Assembly: GCA_023548195.1 (NCBI GenBank)
Contig: JAJHZJ010000121.1
Coordinates: 4,870,180-4,934,179 of the forward strand
Origin: Bettongia penicillata ogilbyi
Lineage: Eukaryota > Chordata > Mammalia > Diprotodontia > Potoroidae
Length of the DNA stretch: 64,000 nucleotides
Direction: 5' to 3'
Shown here: positions 46,777-59,612 of the stretch, piece after piece
Layout: every line of letters begins with the position of its first letter
Position numbering within the stretch: the stretch's first letter is position 1
The notes under the pieces: generated by a model
The model's input: the letters and a program-made list of their open reading frames with translations, nothing else
What the model was told of the DNA's origin: nothing
Databases searched by the model: none
Position numbers and translations under genes: made by a program

Positions 46777-47304
46777 AGTTTTGATCATCCTGCCCTACAG
46801 TAAATTTCAATTACTTGCATGTTCCTTTGAATTTAGGGCTGTCCTTCTAGTTATGGAAGGTAGCATAAGGAAGACCAAAAGACAATTACTGTTGCAGGAC
46901 CAACTTATTCCAGTATTCTAATTTCTGATTCTTTGGCTCAGAATTCTACCTCTCTCGCCTTTATCACTGTATTTTTGTATTGTATTTTTTCTGCAATTTT
47001 TCTAATTGTTTTTCTTTTCTACTTCTATACCCATCCCCCCAATGAATTCATTTTGCCAAGTCTTTGCCCTATTACTAGGAAGTGATCCTTTGGATGCTTT
47101 TGTCTCTGATCTCTTGGCTTTTATACCCTTGGCTTGCTGCAATCAGGGAAATTTTGTTGGATCCAAACTCAAATATACACTCCAGTCCTCTTCCTTTCCC
47201 AATTTCTCACTTAATTTGATCTTGTTGCTGCCTACTTCCCAGTATAATGTAAATGTTAATTACAAAGAGTGAGAGAGAAGCTGGCATAAAAGTTAAAGGA
47301 ATAG

Positions 47305-47480
47305 GAATCATGGTGTAATGCAAAGAATACTGCATTGAAACTAAAGAAGCCTGGACTGAAATTCTAACTCTGGTTGAGATGCTGGGCAAGCCACTTACTT
47401 TCTATCACTCAGTTTTCCTATTTGTAAAATGAGGGCATTGGGCAAATACTCTTAAAAATCCCTCTCAAATTTAAATCTAT
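47305..47480 (+). repeat. MIR-like SINE
   Basis: AATCATGGTGTAATGCAAAG, GAGATGCTGGGCAAGCCACT and CCTATTTGTAAAATGAGGGC are in order. Confidence 0.75.
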
Positions 47481-47487
47481 TTGTCTT

Positions 47488-47710
47488 AGTGCATGCACAG
47501 GGAGGTTCAAATGGGATCTCAGACACTTATTACCTGTGTGACCCTGAACAAATCACTTAACCTCTGCTTGACTCAATTTCCTTAATTGTAATTAAGGGGA
47601 ATAATAATATTGCCTACTTCCCAGGATTGTTTTACTGGTCAAGTAAAATAATATTTGTAAAGCATACTTAGTACAGTGTTTGGCACATAGGAAACACTTA
47701 AAGGATATAA
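47488..47710 (+). repeat. MIR-like SINE
   Basis: CTGTGTGACCCTGAACAAAT, ATTGTTTTACTGGTC and TGGCACATAGGAAACACTTA are in order. Confidence 0.78.
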
Positions 47711-48289
47711 AAAAATATTTCAAAGGTAAATATTTGTCAAAATTTCTATGAAAATTAAAGAAAATTAAGCTAAACATATGCATAGTACTTATGAATAACA
47801 AAATAATTCATACCTTAAAACTGAAAAAAAATAGAAATTACAAAGCAAAATCATGATTTTAATGATTTTTTTTTTCAGACATTAGGATGTGCCAAGGCAC
47901 ACTCTGTTCTCAGACCTATGCCTTGGAACAGAGATGGAGAAAAGAGGAGAAGGTCAAGTGTAAGAACGACTCACGAAATAAAATTGGAGGCTATATTAAG
48001 AAGAAACTAACATTTTCTTCACAGCATCTACAACTCCTTCCCTGACCTTCCCTGCCAGACAAGCTCTACCACACATACCAGGGAGAGTCATCAAAGATGA
48101 AAAGGAATCAAATTTAGTTTAGGATGTGAATAAGACTTTTATTAGAGCTGGACTTTTTTTTAATCATAGCTTTGAATTTAATCTAAACATACATCTACCA
48201 TTTTCTTTTCTTATTATTCTTTCCCTAAGGCTTCCCTACAGTTCTTTCAGGGCTTAATGGATTCTATATAGTTTAAAAAAAACCGCAAC

Positions 48290-48355
48290 CATATATATGC
48301 ATATATATACATACATATACACACACATATATACAGATACACACACATATATGTC
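48290..48355. repeat. ATAC/CACA-rich tract
   Basis: ATATATATGCATATATATAC, ACACACACATATATAC and GATACACACACATATATG units form an impure tract. Confidence 0.75.
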
Positions 48356-48555
48356 CAAGGCTAGGCAAAAAAAAAATTATTAGGGCTGTAAAAAAAGTCT
48401 ATTCAGTTTGTAAAATTGTATAAATCCACCCACATTCATTTACCCTTTCTACTGGATAGCTGTATCATGCTCTGATGCAGTTTATATTATTTGGTAATGT
48501 TTCAAAATTTGAGGTTACTTTTGATTTTCTTTCCCGTTAGATCTGCCAAATTAAG

Positions 48556-48718
48556 TTAATAAGCATTCATTAAGCACTAAGCGTGTTCCAGCTATTATTC
48601 CTAGTAATGGGGATATAAAGAAAGGCAAAAATGCACTCTCCGCCTTCTAAGAGCTAAGTCTAATGGGGAAAGAAACCATGTAAACAACTATGTCCGTATA
48701 AGATATAAAGATATATAG
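48556..48718 (+). repeat. Old interspersed repeat, as at 430
   Basis: CATTCATTAAGCACTAAGCG, GGGGATATAAAGAAAGGCAA and ATGTAAACAACTATGTCCG match 430-560 in order and extend it. Confidence 0.65.
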
Positions 48719-49152
48719 GCATATTTATATCTACAGTTAATTGTAGGTAAGTCACAAAGAGAAGGTGTGTATGGTTTTTTTAAAAATATGATTCCTGAGT
48801 ACTGGCTTATTTTCTCTCCCTGTCTTTGTCTCTGCCTCTCCCTATCTGTCTGTCTCCCCCATTTCCCCCATGGGAGTTTATGCATATACTTTTTCAGTTA
48901 CAGTTTTCTAGTAAGATTAATTTAAAAAAAATTCTTGATGCTAGAAATTCTGTATGACTTCTCCAGAAACACTAGCCACTTCAGGTCTACTCTACCTCTA
49001 TGAAATTTTTTAAAGCTTTATTGATGTATTTTGCTTTTATGTTATAAGCAACTGAAAATATATGCACCATTCTACATCTACAGTAAACTCCTTTTTTCCC
49101 CAGGTCACCACACATAGTGAAATATTTTTATGTTAGCAATAAACAGCAATAT

Positions 49153-49405
49153 TAATGATAGAATTAGCATTTATATGGTATTTTAAGGTTTGAAAAGCTT
49201 TACAAATATTATCTCAGTTTCTCCTCACAGCCACCCTTGGGATATAGATGCTATTATTATCTCCATTTTACAGATGAGGAAACTGAGGCAGACAGAGGTT
49301 AAGTGATTTGGTGAGGGAGGGTCACACAGCTAATAAAAGTGTAGACTTGAACTTGAGTCTTCCTAATTCCAGGTTTAGAGCTCTACCTACTGTGCCATTT
49401 TGAGG
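49153..49405 (-). repeat. MIR-like SINE, full length
   Basis: TTTTAAGGTTTGAAAAGCTT, CAGATGAGGAAACTGAGGCA, GGTCACACAGCTAATAAAAG and CTCTACCTACTGTGCC are in order. Confidence 0.85.
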
Positions 49406-49717
49406 AAAATTTTGGTTTCAACATTGAAGAATGGCAAAGGAAAGGCAGACAAAATAAATGTCATATTAGTGACTACCCTATCATATCATGAATCTCATTG
49501 ACTAAAGGAATATATGAGGAAGAAATTTCTCAACTACATGCTGGCAGCAAGGAGAGTCATGCTCTACACATGAAGGCAAAGTTGATCTTTTCAGAAAACA
49601 ATGGAGAAAGGAAATATATGCTCTCATGGTTTTTTCCAGGAAAATTATCATGCAGAGCAGCCAAGAACCAACATTGGGGAAAGAGAGAAACATAGCATCA
49701 CAACTTGTGTGTTCCAG

Positions 49718-49910
49718 TGTGGTATGGTATATAAAATCTTGTTTTGGAATCAAAGGGTTTTAGTTAAAAATATCATTTTACAGCTTAATATTTGTGTGAT
49801 GTTGGACAGTTCACTTAACCATTCTGGATCTTGTTTTCTTCATTTTTAAATGAGGGGCTAGACTAGTTATCCTTTAATTATTCTTCCACCTCTAAATCTA
49901 TGATATTTTG
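49718..49910 (+). repeat. MIR-like SINE, degraded
   Basis: TTGTTTTGGAATCAAAGGG, GTGTGATGTTGGACAGTTCA and CATTTTTAAATGAGGGGCTA are in order. Confidence 0.6.
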
Positions 49911-50009
49911 AGTATGCTCTAAATTTGAAATCATAATTGTGAGTGCATGGATGATTTCTGGATGGAACCTACATTAAAAATGGTTTTGGTTCACAGGAAA
50001 GACAACATT

Positions 50010-50040
50010 TGGGTGTGAAGTTCTACCTCTAGTTATGTGT

Positions 50041-50081
<41 letters not shown>

Positions 50082-50215
50082 TTCTAGACAAGCCATTTAA
50101 CTACTCTGTGTCTCAGTTTCGTTATATGGAAATGGTTCTAATAATAGCTATAATTCTTATTTCATAGGATAAACTGGAGATAATATTTATGAAAGTATTC
50201 TGTAAATAATTCTTG
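50010..50215 (+). repeat. MIR-type SINE carrying a TG microsatellite
   Basis: GAAGTTCTACCTCTAGTTAT, the TG run, CAAGCCATTTAACTACTCTG and TCTCAGTTTCGTTATATGG show a MIR whose middle has expanded into (TG)n at 50036-50078. Confidence 0.65.
50036..50078. repeat. (TG)n microsatellite
   Basis: About 21 TG units, with one GG interruption near the left end. Confidence 0.95.
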
Positions 50216-50521
50216 CATAACACAGAGATTTATGATTTTATCAAAGTACTCCTTCCATCTATGAAGACTGCAGCCCCCTCTTTAACCTAGTAAAGTCTGT
50301 AAGAATTACCATGACTGAAAAAGTCATTAGCCTTTCCAAAATTAGCTCAAGCTACCATCAAGCCTATTTGTGAAGACCTATCAGAGCTTGTGTTCTGACT
50401 TTGACTTCAGGAATTCAAGGTCACTTCTGCAAAACAAGACATCAGAGAACAAAAATACTACTAGGTATAAACATAAAAACCAGTAGGAATAGGCGAATTC
50501 TAATGTTAAGATTAATTTCAA

Positions 50522-50622
50522 CACTGGGGCATCTAAGAGGCACTGAGTTCAAATCTGACTTCAAACACTAGCTGTGTGACCCTGGACAAGTCACTTAACC
50601 CCAATTGCCTCAAAAAAAATAA
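50522..50622 (+). repeat. Short marsupial tRNA-derived SINE with A-tail
   Basis: CACTGAGTTCAAATCTGACT, TGTGACCCTGGACAAGTCAC, TTAACCCCAATTGCCTC and an A-run are characteristic of this short family. Confidence 0.75.
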
Positions 50623-51951
50623 TTTCACTATTGCAAAGGAGGCAATGGAGAATTAGACTCTTGGTGGTTTTTGCCAACACCATATATATTCTTTTTACAG
50701 GAATACTTCAGAGGTAGAATAAAAGTTATACTGTAAACTAAGTACCCACTGATCATCCTTGCCAGTATACTTATTTTTTAAAAATATTTAAGTATGCAAA
50801 ACTATAATCTTATCCAGTCAGTCAGCAACATTTACCAAGCTTGCAAAGTATACAGGATGTCATATTATGTGCTTGAGGGAGAAAGCAAAGAAACAGAAGG
50901 CAAAGACCCAAGCTCCAAGTTCTTAGAACGTTATAGCATCCTGTGACATTGACCTTTGATGTGCCTTTTCTCTCTTTGGATTAAAGCACAATGAACAGTC
51001 TCCCTTCTTGCATCTTTCATTGGGCTGTCTCTAAAGCCACAAAAATCTTCCATTTTCTCCTGCAACTTTTCCTCCTTTGTGATGTTACTTATTAAGTTCT
51101 TTAGCTAGTTTCCGCATTCTCACATCCACTTTTCTAACTCTAGTGCTTTGGAAGGCACCTTCATGTCATGTGAAAACATGACCAAGGCGGATCTTGGTAA
51201 CACAGACTCACTTCACCCAGCTGAAGGACATCTCTTTTCTCAGTTTAAGAATTATACTAATTTCTCAAATTAAGAATTACACTTCAATACACCAAAGGTT
51301 TCTTGTAGAATAGCCTATATTTGTTATATTATTTTCTTGCTGGGGTGTCTGCTGATAATTATACCGAGTCTTTGATCCTGCCATCTGACAATTCATAATA
51401 ACTTATATAAGTACTTAGGTAGGCGTATGGGACACATTTGGGAAATAAACAATTTTTCATTCTTATATACATTGGAAAATATCAGATAAATATTTTTTAT
51501 CGTTGGTTTCCAAATAGAGAAGAAACTATAAAATATATACCATGTATCTGTAGCCATGTGTAGCAAGTATGATAAAGTCAGTTGTCTGAAATCTTACAGA
51601 ATATTTTACATGCAATAGAAGTTCTAATGGGTTTACTTTCTATAAATTCCACTATCCAATCTTATAGGGGCTATGTAAATTACAATCATATCAGTATAAA
51701 GATTTTTTTGACTCATCTTTTTCTGGGTAACTATTGGATAAACACCACATTCCAAAGTCTTTGTTTTTTTTTTCCTTTTGCACACTTTCATTGGGAAAGT
51801 TTGTCCCATTAAACAACAGGTATGGTGTGCATAATGATCAGGAAAGTGCAATTATAAATGAATGTGCATCAAAAACATATACAAAAATGCCAGCATTTAA
51901 CACAATAGTGTCCTTGAATTTGTTTAGTCTTACTGAGAAGTGATCCCTGTG

Positions 51952-51957
51952 CTTAGG
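51952..51957 (+). repeat. 6-bp target duplication, left of solo LTR
   Basis: CTTAGG is identical to 52436-52441. Confidence 0.88.
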
Positions 51958-52435
51958 TGTAAGGGAATTGCCAACCCCCAGCCTCTTGGATGGCATTCAC
52001 TGGTCACGATTCGGGTAAACTGAGGGGAGACTGGTAAGGCATGAACAAGATGGTGCTGGGAGGAAGGGTTCCACCCCTGTTTTGCTCAAGGCTATTTTCC
52101 CAGGCTTTCCAGAGAACAAAGAAGCCCAAAATGTTTTTCTTTCTAGGGGCTACTGTGTCCACCCTGGGCAGTCCTGGCTTAAGGTAAATTACTTCCTTAT
52201 AAGGGCAAACTAATTGGTGATAGGTTCACTTAGAGCACTGGTGTTAGAAAACAGATAAAAGCACCTGCTCACTGCTTGAATAAATGGAGTTCTTACTATC
52301 TTGTCTCCCACCTCAATCATTGCTTACAGCCACACTCCACCAAGACCCACAGGCCACCAAGGCTCACAGGCCTCTGCTGGTCAGATAAGCCTGTGGGCCC
52401 GAGGGATCAGGCCCAAACTCTTTGGGTCTCTAACA
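51958..52435 (+). mobile_element. Solo LTR of an endogenous retrovirus (478 bp)
   Basis: The stretch begins TGTAAGGGAATTGCC and ends GGTCTCTAACA, that is TG...CA with short imperfect inverted ends (TGTAAG/CTAACA). It is flanked by a perfect 6-bp duplication, CTTAGG. Inside, a TATA-like AGATAAAAGC at about 52253 and an AATAAA poly-A signal at 52279-52284 lie in order, as U3 and R regions require. It is visibly richer in G and C than the AT-rich intron on either side. There is no gag, pol or env beside it, so recombination between two LTRs has probably removed the interior. A 6-bp duplication is usual for class II (beta-like) retroviruses. It is antisense to NALCN. Confidence 0.85.
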
Positions 52436-52441
52436 CTTAGG
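52436..52441 (+). repeat. 6-bp target duplication, right of solo LTR
   Basis: CTTAGG is identical to 51952-51957. Confidence 0.88.
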
Positions 52442-53189
52442 GTATTATGGGGAGGAAGACAAGATGGAAGATAGAATGAAACACTGCTGACTGTATAATA
52501 AGCATAGATATTAATCTAAAAGTATATTCATATATGTATGTATGTCTATGTATATAGGTATTCAAGAGTTAGTATAAAGATAATATTACATTTTTGTATT
52601 AATATAAAGCTTTACATACATATTAATATATTAAAGCTTTTAATAGTCTAAAACTGCACTAAGATTTTTGGGAGGCTTTATATAAATATAGATCTCTTCT
52701 GTAGCTAAAACCAGTATATTTCCTTTCCTACTTTTCCCAAACTAATTATTTCTGAATTTCAAAACCATGTAGATTGTGCACGTTTAAGACTTTAATGAAA
52801 TGTCTTTAGCTTAAATCACAAAATAACTGTATAATTGAATACAACTTTATGAAGGATTTCTGAGAAGTCACAAATGAACAAAGAAGGAACATTTTAAAGT
52901 TTCCCCTTTTTCCCATGTGTTAATAAGTCTTAGCATTGAAATTCTTTAAATAAGTCACATAACAAAGGTCAAAATCATTAGTAACTAGCATTAAGGCTGA
53001 TAAAAGAGAGGACCAGGGACGTTTTAAATTATAATAGTGTATGGGTCCGTAGCTCTTCTAAAGATAATAACTAAGAGTTTAGATGTAGGATATACAAATT
53101 ATCCCCTCACATCTGAATAGATACATAGTTTCAGCTCAATTATTAAACAAAAAAATAATATGAATTAGCAAGCAGCAAGCCAGCAATCA

Positions 53190-53280
53190 GTAAGCATTAT
53201 TGAAGAAAACTATGCCAAAACTAGGCTAAGCACTGGAGATGCAACGAAAAAGCAAAAACAGTCTCTGGCCTCAAAATTTT
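53190..53280 (+). repeat. Old interspersed repeat fragment, as at 430
   Basis: GGCTAAGCACTGGAGATGCA and AAACAGTCTCTGGCCTCAAA match the family. Confidence 0.5.
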
Positions 53281-53599
53281 TTTGTTATTGTTGCATTATT
53301 TCTGATTGTGTTTTTTCAATGATCAAATGGTTTTATGTATGCGAAGATGGTCTTTGACACTGTGGGCAAGAGCAATTGGTTATTTGCACAGTCGCTCTCC
53401 ATTCTTGCAAACACAAAGCATCACTGAGAGCTATCCAAAACTTAACCAATTTATTCATGAGATGTAACAGATGAGTTATTCTCAAAGTAATAAAGCACAC
53501 AGTGCATTACAATTTTATGCTCCAGGAAGAAAGTCTCATTATCATCTAAAGTCTTGAATTCTCCAACTGTTGATCTTTCAATTTTAGGGGGCATACTAA

Positions 53600-53665
53600 T
53601 TTACCTTTCATTCAACAAAAATTTTCTGAGCATCTGGTACATGCCAGGTCCCAGGTTGGGTGTTG
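53600..53665 (+). repeat. Old interspersed repeat fragment
   Basis: TCATTCAACAAAAATTTTCT and GGTACATGCCAGGTCCCAGG resemble the lead of the same old family. Confidence 0.4.
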
Positions 53666-55401
53666 TGTTGGCTAATAAATTACATCAAACTGAAATACTG
53701 AAGAAAGGCTCAGCACTAGAGACATTCTAAAGTTAGTTTCAGCAGATAAACTTGAAGTTTTAACTATTATTTTCCTGCTTCCTAATAAAACCTTAGGCTT
53801 ACAAATGTTAATGCATCATTGAGGGCCAATGAATACTGGAAAACTCTATTAAAGTTGGAGCTTGAAATTGTTTTTACTATATCTATAGCACAAATGCACA
53901 TTCTAATTATATTTCCCCCTACACACTGGTTATTTAAAATCTATGTAGCTTAACACAGTTCAAAAAATGGTAAATAGGAAAATACATAACTTAAAAATAT
54001 ATTCTATAATTGGACTTGGAAAGCTTAGCCTGGTGCTGTGTTAGACAAGAATAAGTCCCTCTTTGAATATATTTACATTAAGTTATGGCTAAATTCCAAC
54101 AGACAAACTGTCAGTACATTATGGGAAAGTTGTAGAGACTTTATAATATATTTACTTCAATGGTACTGAAGATGTTCTGGACTGTTGCTATTCTGACCAA
54201 GTTCTGGTTGTTGCCGCTATTTGAGAATTACTTGGAGGAAGAAAATACTATATACTTAAAACACTTAGATAACCTTTCATATTCTGCCAAGCATGCCTCA
54301 AGCCTAGGAAATGTCTTATTATCATCTTTTGAATAGAAAAAGAGGTATTCCTCTTCATACCAGCCATTTTCTTCTTAGTGGATACCAGCACAGGATTATA
54401 TGAGCTGAGCAGATGACCAAATAAAGGAGTAGGCTGCCCAAAGGCTAGGCTCAAGGTTTCAAAAGTGGATGTGTATTGAAGACCAGAATGCCACGCTAAG
54501 AGATGGTGCATCAGGTTTTACTCTCGGTCCTCAATTCAACAGGCTGAAAGTCTCATTGTGTCCAAAAACATTTTTTTTTTCTAAGTTAACCTGAAAATGC
54601 CTTCTCCATTGTACACCTCTGACCCTGGCAGTCATAAATATGTGATGTAGTAGGTTAGGCCTTTTAGAGAATTCTTTTTCTTGCTATCACCAGGAATAAT
54701 TACAGATAATTGTGTAGTCACTTGTATAATATTACAGATAAGGTATCTTATCACAAAGAGTTATGGCAGCATTATAAACTAACACTTATTACCCAATGGA
54801 AGTGAATGGGGAAGACATTGGCATTTAGGACTTCTGTTAGTCAAATCAGGTCTCATTTCCAAGTGTAATCCCTGAAAAGGTTTTTTTATTGTTTTTTTTT
54901 CCTCCCACCCCAAGTTGAAGCTAATATGAAAAGAAACCCTCATTCAGCTCACCAGATTTTTAAATAGCTAGATTTGATAGAAGTTTTTTCATTCGAGAGA
55001 CCACTATGTATGACAATAGGTAAGGACAACCTATACTTTTTATACATACACACATATGCATGTGCTATATTGCTTAACTAAAAAGAAACTAAAACACTTT
55101 TGGAAAACATAATTTCTCTCGATAATTAGAAACACATAACATTTATTATTCTAAAGTATAACAAAATATAAGTCAATATTCAGTCAATGTACAAAATTTA
55201 ATTTGGTCCACTAGTATACAAACTTGAAGATGAATATTAATTAAAGAATTAAAAAAGATGAATTTTGAAAGTGATCAAGAGTACGAAAAATAAAATACAA
55301 TTCAAAAATTTAAGTTATCTATAGATACATTTTGTATATTAGAAGTAAAAGCTAGTTACCAAATATCCCCAAATATATTAGAGGTTCTCCCATTAATCAA
55401 A

Positions 55402-55587
55402 ATGGATTGTGTCCTGGCAATGTTCTTCTTTACTTCATTCCAGTTTTTCCCAAGTGATGTCAGAGAGGTTAAGCCAGAACTGCATTATCCAAAAGAATTT
55501 TCTCAGATTTATGAGGAAGAGTACTTAAAGGATAGAACTGGGGCTGATTTACCTACTCTCCAATATTTTGGAGAGCACAGTAAATGA
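55402..55587 (+). other. Unrecognised 61-codon open frame, possible retrocopy fragment
   Basis: The frame runs ATG to TGA and its last 46 residues look protein-like: mixed charge and aromatics (SDVREVKPELHYPKEF; EEEYLKDRTGADLPTLQYFG). I do not recognise a family. A pyrimidine-rich stretch ending in CAG (about 55422-55443) lies inside the frame, so the protein-like part could instead be a splice-acceptor-led exon. An AATAAA lies 80 bp after the stop (about 55666), which would suit the 3' end of a 5'-truncated processed copy, though no A-tail follows. It lies 0.6 kb from NALCN exon A on the opposite strand. It may equally be chance or part of an unknown repeat. Confidence 0.3.
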
Positions 55588-56160
55588 GTCAGTAACCCTA
55601 TTCTTTCTTTCATCAAAGATAGAAATAATACAACTTTTCCAATTTTTCTTAGCTAACAGTCCACAATAAAGATCTTAAGAATATGTTCATGTTCATCAGT
55701 TTGATAGATGTCCTGCACATAGTGCAAACAAAAGAATTACCTATTAATAATAATATGCTGCAACTATTCTTAATAACAGATATCAGCCTACTAATTGTAC
55801 CAAGTATACTTACTGATACACACATAGCAAAAGAAGTCTAACCACTCACAATGGAATCACAAAGGAGATGAAAAATACATATTCATTAGACTTTATAAAT
55901 ACAGATGTATAGGTAACCCAACCTCATCTCTTACTTCCCTTCATTTCTCTTTTGGACTGCCACTGCATGTGGATGATGAGCTGGTGCTCTAATTGAGTAG
56001 GAGATTGGGTTGGATCTCACTGGGGAGATTGAACAGTATTTTAGTTTCTTACACTATTCAGTACTTCAAAAATTCAGCATTTTTAAGACTCAAATTCTTT
56101 CAGTTATGATATATGCCTATGAATCATGAAACACTTATGTTCGTGAAAATAGAAATATTA

Positions 56161-56271
<111 letters not shown>

Positions 56272-56349
56272 CTACAAAATAATACGCAAAAATTAAAACA
56301 AACAAACATATTACAAAGGCTCAGAAATACATCTAACCATGTGTATGTT

Positions 56350-58034
56350 TGACTTTCAAATATAAGATGGAAAAGAAACACATAAAGGTTAGCAGGAAAG
56401 AGAAATCATAAGGGATTTGGTAAGGTTAAACTGTTTATATTCCTACATGGGAAAATTATATTTACAACTCCTAAAAACTTTCCCATTACTAGGGCAGTTA
56501 GAATGAGTATACATAGAGAGCAGGGGTATGAGTTGGATGAGATGCTATGATAATCTAAAAAAATAAAATTAGGGGGATGAGAAAGAAGAATCCACTGGCA
56601 GAAGGGAAAAGGGAGTGATAGAATGGGATAAATATCTGACATGAGGCCTAAAAGAGATTTTACAGTGGAGGGAAATATGAAGGAAGTAGGGAGGGAGAGA
56701 ATAAAAATTTTACTCTCATTGGAATTGTCTCAAAGAAGGAATAATATACACACACACTCAGTTGGATGTAGAAATCTATCTTACCATAAAGAAAAGTAGG
56801 AAGGGAAGGGGATAAGTGAAGAGGGAAGTTGATAGAAGGGAAGGCAGTTGGGGGAGGTAAAAAATTAGAAGCAAATCACTTTTGAGAATAGACAGGGTAA
56901 AAGGAGAGAGAGAACAAGTTAAACAGGGAAAATAGGATGGAGAGAAATGTGTAGTTGGTAATCATTACTGTGAAAAAAAATTACAGTGAGTTTCTCTGAT
57001 TAAACCTTAATTTCTCAAACATATAGAAAATGGAGTCAAATTTAAAGAAATAAAAGCCATTCCTCAATTGATAAATGGTCAAAGGATATAAATAGTTTTT
57101 AGATCAAGTAACCAAGGCTATCTCTAGTCACATACAAATGCTCTAAATCACTATTGATGAGAAAAATGCAAATTAAAACAACATACCTGTCAGATTGACT
57201 AATATGATAGAAAAAGAAAAAGACAAAGACAAAGACACATGTTGGAGGGGATGTGGGAAAATTATAGCAATACTATTGGTGAAATTGTATACTGATTAAA
57301 CCATTCTGGATAGCAATTAGGAACTATGCCCAAAGAGATATAAAAGCATTCATACCCTTTGACCAAGCAACACCACTATTAGGTCTATGTCCCAGAGAGA
57401 TAAATAAAAGGAAAAAGCTACATGTGCAAGAAAATATTTATAGCAGATCTTTTATTGGTGGCAAAAAATTGGAAATTGAAGGGATGTTCATCAATTTGAG
57501 AATGGCTGAACAAGCTGTTATATATGGTTGTGATGGAATACTATTGTACTTTAAGAAATGATGAGCAGGATGCCTTCAGAAAACATGGAAAGACTTACAT
57601 GAACTGATACAAAGTGAAATGGTAGAACCAGGAGAACATTGTACATAGAACATGATACATATTGTATCAGTATTGCGTGATGATTACTGTCAATAACGTA
57701 ACTATTCTCAGCAATACAATGAAAGGTACTATCCATTATGGTGAAAGGTGTTGTCCAGCTCCTGAGAAAGAAATGGTAAAGCCTGAATGCAGATCGAAGA
57801 TACTTTTTCTTTACTTTCTTTATTTTCCTTGGATTTTTGTCTGTTTTCTTTCATAGCATGACATACGTGGAAACATGTTTTGCATGACTACTTATATAAA
57901 AACTATGTCAAATTGCTTGCCTTCTCAATGCAGGGGGGAAGGTAATATAGGGAGACAATTTGGAACTCAAAATTTGAAAAAAAAGAATTATTTTCACATG
58001 TAATTGGGAAAAATTAAATATTAAATAAGATTTT
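56350..58034 (+). mobile_element. Composite HAL1 / LINE-1 3' fragment
   Basis: From 56350 to about 56965 it matches the post-ORF1 region of the HAL1 element at about 36440-37040 (both begin TTTGACTTTCAAA and share CTGTTTANATTCCTACATG). From about 56975 the sequence changes to the end of L1 ORF2 and the 3' UTR: ATTCCTCAATTGATAAATGG, CAAATTAAAACAACATACCT, CATACCCTTTGACCAAGCAA, GAACCAGGAGAACATTGTAC. It ends ATTTGGAACTCAAAATTTG and ACATGTAATTGGGAAAAATT with an A/T tail. It is 5'-truncated, with no clear target duplication. The junction suggests two insertions or a template switch. Confidence 0.75.
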
Positions 58035-59156
58035 CTTTAAAAAAGCAGCAGAGAAATCCTCCTCAAATAAGTAGAAAAGGAATGGACAAAAATTCAAGGA
58101 CAGAAACATAATGCTCCCATTAGTGGGACTCTTGTGAGTTTGGAGGGAGTGACCTAGAATGAGAGAGAAGAGAAATAATGCTATCCAATAGAACCATATT
58201 TTCACTATTCTTTCTAATTAGCTGCTAAGCTATGCTGTTTCTATGCTCCTCCTGGAGGACTGAAAATGCTGTCAGGGTCCTCTAAATTCATTAACCTCTA
58301 AATTTAGCATCTTGAGGCAAATGCTCTGGGGCTCCACCCTAGTTACAACTATGCTAGAACTTAAATTTATTTTTATTACATTTTAATGTTTCTACTGTAA
58401 TACACTTCCTAATACATAAGGAGTGGACGAAAGAACCAAGAGTTCAGAAATAAAAGGATGCCCTTAATGTAAATCACATTTTTTTAAAAAAGGAATAATG
58501 CATATGAACAATCTAAGCTAATTAGAAAGTGACCTATAAATATTTAATTGTTATGTATTATTTTATTCAAGATGTTCTTTCAAGAAGATGATATATACTA
58601 TCCCAAAAATAGTTCTTCAACTACTAAATGCAATTGAAGGATGTGTACCAAGCAGTATATTAATGTAGTAGAGAAATTTTAAGTTTTATGCAATATCAAT
58701 TTCTGAGAAGTTCACAGTGAATCATCATTAAGATGAAACAATTTATCCATTATGATCTGCCAGTTCTAAATTATTCGGTCACCCTGCCCTCCTTTATGCT
58801 TATAACAATTTTTATTTCTGAATCTACAATATTATCTCATGGTACACTGTAACAACCACTGCTACTTTAGAAATGGATGTTTTTTCTCCATGGGAAAATC
58901 CTTAATAATAATTTAAACACTGCATACATTTCTTAATTCTTTCCTCAGCTCCCAAATATTTTCTCCTTCCCCAGCCTCCCTCCACCCTCTTTTCCCCCGT
59001 GCTTTTGCATAAGTTGTTGGAAATATTGAGAATCTTAGCCTAGGAATGTAATTTAAATTGAAGGGGGTGTTTCAGATCATATGGCTCTGATTCTGTCTTA
59101 GGGAAATCTTCCTTGCAGGTATCAATAAAGGCTGGAAGTAATCAGATGATATACAA

Positions 59157-59480
59157 CAGTGTTTCTTAAACCCTGGGTCACAACCCTACATGCGATCGGG
59201 AAAAATTTGTCAACAGTAAAAGGTTTTTGAACCTGCAACGACCAAAAATTAATTAAAAAATCAAATGTGTAATGAATCCAAGGTTATCTCTGGCAATGCT
59301 TGACTGTGCTTCATTGAGCAACTTCACTGCAGCTTTGGTGAACACAGAGCATGCACTCTTTATACTGTTCAGGCTCTCAGGCCAAGCAACAACAAATGTG
59401 GCCAAAACAGAAAGGGGGTCACCCTCATAAGCAATACTGACACTATGCCCATGATCTATTCACATATGCATAGTATGAAA
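59157..59480 (+). repeat. Possible hAT-type DNA-transposon fragment
   Basis: It starts CAGTGTTTCTTAAACCCTGG and GTCACAACCC, which is a hAT-like terminal sequence. I find no matching right end, so it is probably truncated. Confidence 0.35.
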
Positions 59481-59612
59481 AAGGGTTAGACAATCTTGTC
59501 CATTTCAGCTTATTACAGTTAATAACTCAGATAATGTACAGTTGTACTCTGATGATTTACTATAAAATTATTTAATTTATAGTTAATAGTAAATGTGTTC
59601 TAAACTCATTTT

